From contig JAOXYB010036384.1 of NCBI GenBank assembly GCA_028565635.1, forward strand, positions 1 to 10,289: a DNA stretch of 10,289 nt, read 5' to 3'. Below, one piece after another: positions 6,522 to 10,289 of the stretch. The DNA comes from Phoronis ovalis. Taxonomy: Eukaryota > Phoronida > Phoronidae. A program made the position numbers and the translations under genes. Below the pieces are notes generated by a model. That model searched no databases. It saw only the letters and a program-made list of their open reading frames with translations, and was not told where the DNA came from. Numbering within the stretch: the first letter of the stretch is position 1; each line of letters opens with the position of its first letter.

Positions 6522-9500
6522 CTGAAAATAAAATTTTGTTTCTGTCTTAAGGTAAAATTCAATAAAACAAGTGGTATACACGTATATATGATTATTGGCT
6601 TGTTTAGACAAGCATTGTTAAAAAGGTTCAGAAGATAAATTTACCTTATCATTTGCACTATGATTGTATGTACATCTATTCCGTTGATTAATGGGATGGC
6701 AAGATGTCCACCAGCAAAAGACATACATTTTGCCTCGGCCTCGAAATATTCAAGTTCTTCACCAAAGTATCTGTAGCAGTAGTTACTATGCTCCATCCAT
6801 TCTTGTGGACAATGCTTCATCTCGCAAATTACACCAGCCACGTTACCATCGGAACAAGCTCTTTGGTGCCTAACAATTTAAATAGTTTCGACAAAATTTT
6901 GCTAATGAGAATAAATGTTCATTTTATGATGTATTGAATCAGAAGAATTATTTTAAGTATAATATCAATTAAGTTCATTACCCTTCATCAGTCTTTTCTA
7001 AATTGTCATACAGAAAGTGGCCACATTATCACTTGATCTCAAAAGACTATCATAAAATTGAGGGAGATTATACCTCCTTCTCATGTGCTTTATTTTATTT
7101 ATCAAATAAACACCGAGGTCTTACAACCATCAGACTATTGGTCTAAATTCTAGAATAAAATATATTTATTTGTTCTACCTAAAGAAGATAAAGAAAACGC
7201 ATCATAATATTAAGTAGATAAAATATATATAAAATAACATTTCTGAAATTACAATAAACTGAAAGTAACTTGTTTCATAAATGGACTGCCATGTGTTTCA
7301 GACTAGAAAATAGTTCCATGCATATTTGAAAGTTCATTATTCTTAGTATATTAGTACTCGCTCCTATGGGGCACCCAGGTATAGTGGGTACGCGTGAAGA
7401 TGATGTCTTTTGAGGACAACGTGCGTAACGCTCGTTACAAGTTTAGAGTGCTGCAGCTTTGAGCGGGATTAGTTTGTTAGCTTAGTATGAATTACACGCA
7501 ATATAGGGGTGCTTTATATGCCCTTGGATCACTGGTGTAGAATCCTTTTTTTCTTCAGACCATTCAAGAACATACCCATTTTATACTTAAGTGACTGTTC
7601 AGTTTCCGCCTGTCAGTAAATATTCTGTAAGGTGTAATATTTTTATGTATTCTAGTATCATAAGATTATCAATCCAAAAAAGTAAAAAGTGTAGATGGTA
7701 GTGCAAAGCTAGGAACACATGCTCATCACGTTCCGATAGGTGTTAACATTTCTTTTCTACACGATCATTGCCCTTACCATTGTACTACACCATTAGATAA
7801 AACTTCGACCATTCCGCACGCAGGAGTCTGTAGCACGGTGGTCCAGTTTGTGCTTGGTCTTGATTCACATCCATAGTCATTTAGGAAAACTCCATTTCCA
7901 ACTGATCTCTGACTGCCCCATACATAAGTTGGCATATCACTAAAATTCATGAAGTGCTGCTAATTTAACCTTATTTGATTGAACAAATAATTATAATAAA
8001 CATTACTGGCATTGTCGAGCTAACTTGTTTTTGAAGAATTGTCTATCTTAGCTCTTAGGATACGGAGACATTGATATATGTTTTGATATCCAATGGCATA
8101 CTGAACGTAAATTTGATGACTCAGAGTTGGAAGTAACTTTGACGATGATAGTACCATGGCCGCCGAAGATTGACTGGCTATGATAGCAACAACAGAATTG
8201 CGCAATTACATAAGCAACTTTCAATCATCAGCATTAATCTTGCTGAGTGCATTTGTATTAAACTGCAAATTGTATATTTTTTAAACACAAACTTCAGATA
8301 ATAACATTGTGAACAAAATAAATAAGCAAATAATCAAATAATTCATTTATTTACACTACTTTGAAATAAAATATGGCGAATAAGGGGCTAATAACAGTAG
8401 TAATTTTAAAAAGCACCTTTACACGGCTATTCAACACGTTATTATCCGACCGTTTGTAAAGCAACTGGGGCTCCCAGAAAACGTCTGTTAAAATTGTGGT
8501 TAATTTACATCTAGCGAAAGAATTTCATTATACAATTACCAACAACCTTGTACATAACTGCTATGCATAATTACTATCATGCATTTCAAACCGTAATGGA
8601 ATTGTGCGCTGGCTGTAAGAACTGTTTCGACACAGAAAGATTTTAACTAAAGGACATATTGAATCCGATTTAAATTTAAAGAAAAATAATCAAACGTTTT
8701 TAGCGCGTTATTCATATTACCTAATGCGTTCTTTAAGTAGGCCATTTACCGATATTAAATGGGAGACATCTGAAATCCAAATGTCATTGCTTTATGTGGC
8801 AGTATCTGTACTGGTATTGTATCAGTAAATGCTGTTACAAGTCGTTCTCTGAAATAACTTTGGCTAAAACTGACTTTAAAAATAAATTTCCCGCTGAATC
8901 TTGGGGTTCAATCCGGTTGTAAATGTAGGTTACGTAAGCCTTGTTTTATGCATGACGTTTACTAAAAACGTATTGACGTAGCGCGCAATGACGACACATT
9001 CGTACAAAAACATAAACTAAAAATGAAAAACAATAAAATCATAATCATGTGATAAACTTTATGTATACTTCAAAAGCATAGTACAATCAATAGATGCAGA
9101 AAAATGTATTAGTATTTTAAATCACTTATTATGTGAAGTAATAATGCGTGCTTTGTGCATTATTGTGATTTGACGTCACTCGTGTCTGTTTGGCCATTTT
9201 GTCATTACAAAGTTCATAACCTACATTAGTTTTGGAGTCCAATCAAAGTCGTAATCAGAAAATAATAATATTCTGTTGCAGCAGTATTGAATTTAATTGC
9301 AGTCTTGTTTACGACAGATTATTGCTTCCCGTTTTGCATCCGGCCGTTGCACAGGCAATCTACATACCGTATTTTCTTTAATAATCGCCCTGGGCGATTA
9401 TTTATAATAAATGTTTTTACGGGGGGCGATTATTAATTTATTTTAGTCACTAGAGGGGGCTATTATTAGAGGCGGGCGATTATTAAAACAGGGGGCGATT

Positions 9501-9877
9501 ATTAAAGAAAATACGGTACACACGTATAGAAGGAAAACATTATCCATCAGATTTTAAATATTTTTCTAATCAATAAATACGAGTTTTTAATTTTACACTC
9601 ATCAGAAAATAATCAACAAAACTCGTATGGTAATTAAAACTTTCAAAAGTCAAATGTCCGAATTCTATACTAGCACCTATATACCTTTCAATGAACATTC
9701 CAATCACCAAAGCCTCTATTTCTTCGGAATACACGTCTATGACATGCGCCCGTTCATGATATTCAAGACATTTGTTTCTGGCGCTATGGTAAGTGGCCAC
9801 GGTGTCCTTTAACTTCATATAACATCGGTTATTACTGTAGGGTTTCCATAGTTCCATATTTAGGCATGGATAAGGAG
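6232..9877 (-). CDS. Partial multi-domain C-type lectin-like protein gene (two CTLDs, four exons)
   Basis: Internal part of a spliced gene for a protein with tandem C-type lectin-like domains. The proposed coding exons in transcript order are 9877-9685, 7939-7778, 6869-6645 and 6521-6232. They give about 290 residues: CTLD A from the first exon to the start of the third, and CTLD B from the third to the fourth. All junctions use AG acceptors and GT donors and agree in phase: phase 1 at entry, phase 2 at the three inner introns, phase 1 at exit. No stop interrupts the spliced frame. No signal peptide, transmembrane segment, start codon or stop codon lies in the window, so both ends of the gene lie elsewhere. 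Established knowledge: CTLD proteins are mostly extracellular recognition or adhesion proteins, often expanded in invertebrate immunity. No canonical EPN/QPD or WND motif is seen, so sugar binding cannot be claimed. Confidence 0.82.
6522..6644 (-). other. Short intron inside CTLD B
   Basis: 123 bp from GTAAAT to ATTTTATTTTCAG. The acceptor has a good pyrimidine-rich tract. The phase-2 junction AG|G restores an Arg codon, and the intron sits at the position equivalent to the 1.75-kb intron of CTLD A. Confidence 0.85.
6645..6869 (-). CDS. Bridging exon: end of CTLD A and start of CTLD B
   Basis: The first base completes the Trp of VVQW. The exon then reads HQRAC...VAGVICEMK, supplying the last two core cysteines of CTLD A with the usual W-x4-C and ICE ending. 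With only a few linker residues, CTLD B begins: HCPQEWMEHSNYCYRYF (long-form cysteine pair), then EAEAKCMSFAGGHLAIP (first core Cys and helix). It ends HTIIVQMI, with donor ATAAG|GTAAAT in phase 2. The AGVIC ending first suggested an SRCR domain, but the upstream exon shows that it closes a CTLD. About 75 residues; the acceptor is TTGTTAG with a poor pyrimidine tract. Confidence 0.87.
6870..7777 (-). other. Intron between CTLD A exon 2 and the A/B bridging exon
   Basis: About 0.9 kb, very AT-rich toward the 3' side. It holds the 7290-7331 copy of the sequence shared with 5867-5930. A slightly GC-richer patch at about 7360-7490 has no identifiable feature. Confidence 0.65.
7290..7331 (+). repeat. 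Short copy of the 5867-5930 sequence
   Basis: CATGTGTTTCAGACTAGAAA followed by TAGTTC and CATATTTGAAA matches the copy about 1.4 kb away, in direct orientation, without that copy's internal expansion. This is probably a fragment of a dispersed repeat. Confidence 0.85.
7778..7939 (-). CDS. CTLD A, exon 2 (core)
   Basis: This exon was not an obvious open frame from an ATG; I found it by translating the minus strand. It encodes about 54 residues, including MPTYVWGS (in place of the usual WIG), NGVFLND, YGCES with an extra Cys, NWTT (a sequon), PACGMVEV with the third-last core Cys, and VLSNGVVQ. The donor CAATG|GTAAGG leaves TG of a Trp codon that the next exon completes. The acceptor TTTTAG|TGAT is weak but gives the phase 2 needed to join exon 1. 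A nearby AG at 7958-7957 would be phase 0 and does not fit. Confidence 0.75.
9118..9171. repeat. Nested imperfect hairpin
   Basis: The outer arms AAATCAC (9119-9125) and GTGATTT (9165-9171) enclose the inner perfect arms AATAATGC (9140-9147) and GCATTATT (9157-9164). A TGACGTCA palindrome follows immediately at 9171-9178. It could be a tiny decayed inverted-repeat element; the function is unknown. Confidence 0.6.
9365..9518. mobile_element. MITE-like element with 26-bp perfect terminal inverted repeats
   Basis: The left end TACCGTATTTTCTTTAATAA... (9365-9390) and its exact inverse at 9493-9518 match for 26 bp, including the outer TA on each side, which may be the target-site duplication. The element is 154 bp and non-coding. 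Its interior repeats GGGCGATTATTA-like units about five times on the plus strand (near 9392, 9423, 9457, 9474 and 9493) and once inverted near the left end. A TA target is compatible with Tc1/mariner-like or other TA-targeting transposases; the superfamily cannot be fixed from this sequence. It lies in the intron between the first two visible lectin exons. Confidence 0.87.
9685..9877 (-). CDS. CTLD A, exon 1 (N-terminal half)
   Basis: The acceptor follows a strong pyrimidine tract (TTTTTCTTGCTTTCAG), and the first two exon bases complete a split codon (phase 1). The exon encodes about 64 residues: a Cys in YPCLNMELW, then NNRCYMKL, the long-form CTLD's extra N-terminal pair, and then ARNKCLEYHERAHVIDV with the first core Cys. 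It ends in EEIEALVIGMFIE, the second CTLD helix. The donor is AAAG|GTATAT (phase 2), at the position homologous to the donor of the CTLD B exon. The open frame runs on to 9570, but that extension (YIGASIEF...) is read-through into the intron. Confidence 0.85.
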
Positions 9878-10127
9878 CTGAAAGCAAGAAAAATGTCTTC
9901 CTCATTCTTTATTGAATTAATGCTATTTTATTCCTGTATTCAATAATATACAAAATATCGATATAAAATTAAAATGGATGATAAAACATTTATACTACAT
10001 GTATTTTACAGAGTTCACATCGTTTTTTAATATTTGTAAGTCGAAGAAAGTGTACTAATTAATTTAACAACACGATAGTTATTATAATTAAATAGAACAA
10101 TAAATATCTTATCCCAATAGCAGAGCT
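9878..10127 (-). other. Intron upstream of CTLD A exon 1
   Basis: It holds the strong acceptor and pyrimidine tract at about 9878-9896 and otherwise AT-rich sequence with no recognised exon or repeat. Confidence 0.6.
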
Positions 10128-10289
10128 CGATTTTATATAATGTAGTGTTCTTATTAGAGTGGTTCGAAAGTTTCACCCGATTTTATATAATGTAGTGTTC
10201 TTATTAGAGTGGTTCGAAAGTTTCACCCGATTTTATATAATGTAGTGTTCTTATTAGAGTGGTTCGAAAGTTTCACCCGATTTTATATA
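10128..10289 (+). repeat. 50-bp tandem array running off the window
   Basis: Three full units (10128-10177, 10178-10227, 10228-10277) and 12 bases of a fourth are identical as far as visible. The unit begins CGATTTTATATAATGTAGTG and ends GGTTCGAAAGTTTCACC. The identity implies recent amplification or gene conversion, or an assembly repeat. Total length is unknown because the window stops inside it. Confidence 0.97.

Larger units (their letters stand above)
7940..9684 (-). other. Intron between CTLD A exons 1 and 2
   Basis: About 1.75 kb, AT-rich. It contains the MITE at 9365-9518 and the hairpin at 9118-9171. The minus-strand open stretch at 8020-8205 has no CTLD residues and no convincing splice context, and is not called as an exon. 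The 8861-8914 segment has weak A-box-like and B-box-like words but no tRNA fold. Confidence 0.7.

Noticed and set aside
6790-6869. SRCR-like ending (C-x9-C with AGVIC) upstream of CTLD B
   Set aside because: The upstream exon ends in VVQW in the matching phase, so the segment is the normal W-x4-C...ICE end of CTLD A.
8020-8205. Minus-strand 61-codon open stretch in the lectin intron
   Set aside because: It shows no CTLD residues, and adding it between exons is not needed for the phase or for the domain.
8861-8914. A-box-like TGGCTAAAACTG and B-box-like GGTTCAATCC, a possible tRNA or tRNA-derived SINE head
   Set aside because: The T-arm bases do not pair, the A box has a mismatch, and no cloverleaf or SINE body is visible.
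9570-9684. Continuation of CTLD A exon 1 with YIGASIEF as the WIG motif
   Set aside because: The AAAG|GTATAT donor matches the CTLD B donor in position and phase, and exon 2 supplies the real core.
10210-10227. GGTTCGAAA in the 50-bp unit as a tRNA B box
   Set aside because: The last bases of the B-box consensus are not met, and the unit folds into no tRNA arm.

Overview
The window reads as intergenic and intronic DNA from an animal nuclear genome. It is AT-rich, has no bacterial-style gene packing, and contains a spliced gene, simple-sequence repeats, a decayed retrotransposon, a short inverted-repeat transposon and tandem arrays. The gene family and the TGACCT/AGGTCA-rich repeats make a mollusc (perhaps bivalve) or another lophotrochozoan my best guess. 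This is an inference; no marker gene fixes the taxon.

The only apparently intact gene is on the minus strand in the right half. Four exons (9877-9685, 7939-7778, 6869-6645, 6521-6232) carry two tandem C-type lectin-like domains (CTLDs). All four are open, and all three internal junctions agree in phase (2/2/2). The part outside the window joins in phase 1 at both ends, so this is an internal piece of a larger secreted or membrane multi-CTLD protein. The second domain lacks the inner cysteine pair and has four N-glycosylation sequons. Neither domain shows a standard EPN/QPD or WND sugar-binding motif.

The left fifth (about 414-2262, plus strand) contains no intact long reading frame. Read across frames, it is a badly decayed LINE-type reverse transcriptase: RT palm and thumb remnants, a connecting region, a CX2CX7HX4C finger, and remnants flanking a lost endonuclease core. 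A (TATGG)22 microsatellite has grown inside it. Further right come a collinear long inverted repeat (2731-3537), a 24-bp perfect palindrome (3771-3794), a GT/GC tract (3951-3999), and a dispersed dimeric repeat family (about 4376-6050) rich in TGACCT/AGGTCA hexamers, with a four-copy 12-bp tandem repeat between two of its dimers. A 154-bp MITE-like element with 26-bp perfect terminal inverted repeats sits in the first visible intron. A 50-bp satellite-like array runs off the right edge.

I found no complete new biological system. The least obvious items are the hidden retroelement relic, the unusual second CTLD, the long inverted repeat and the dimeric repeat family.
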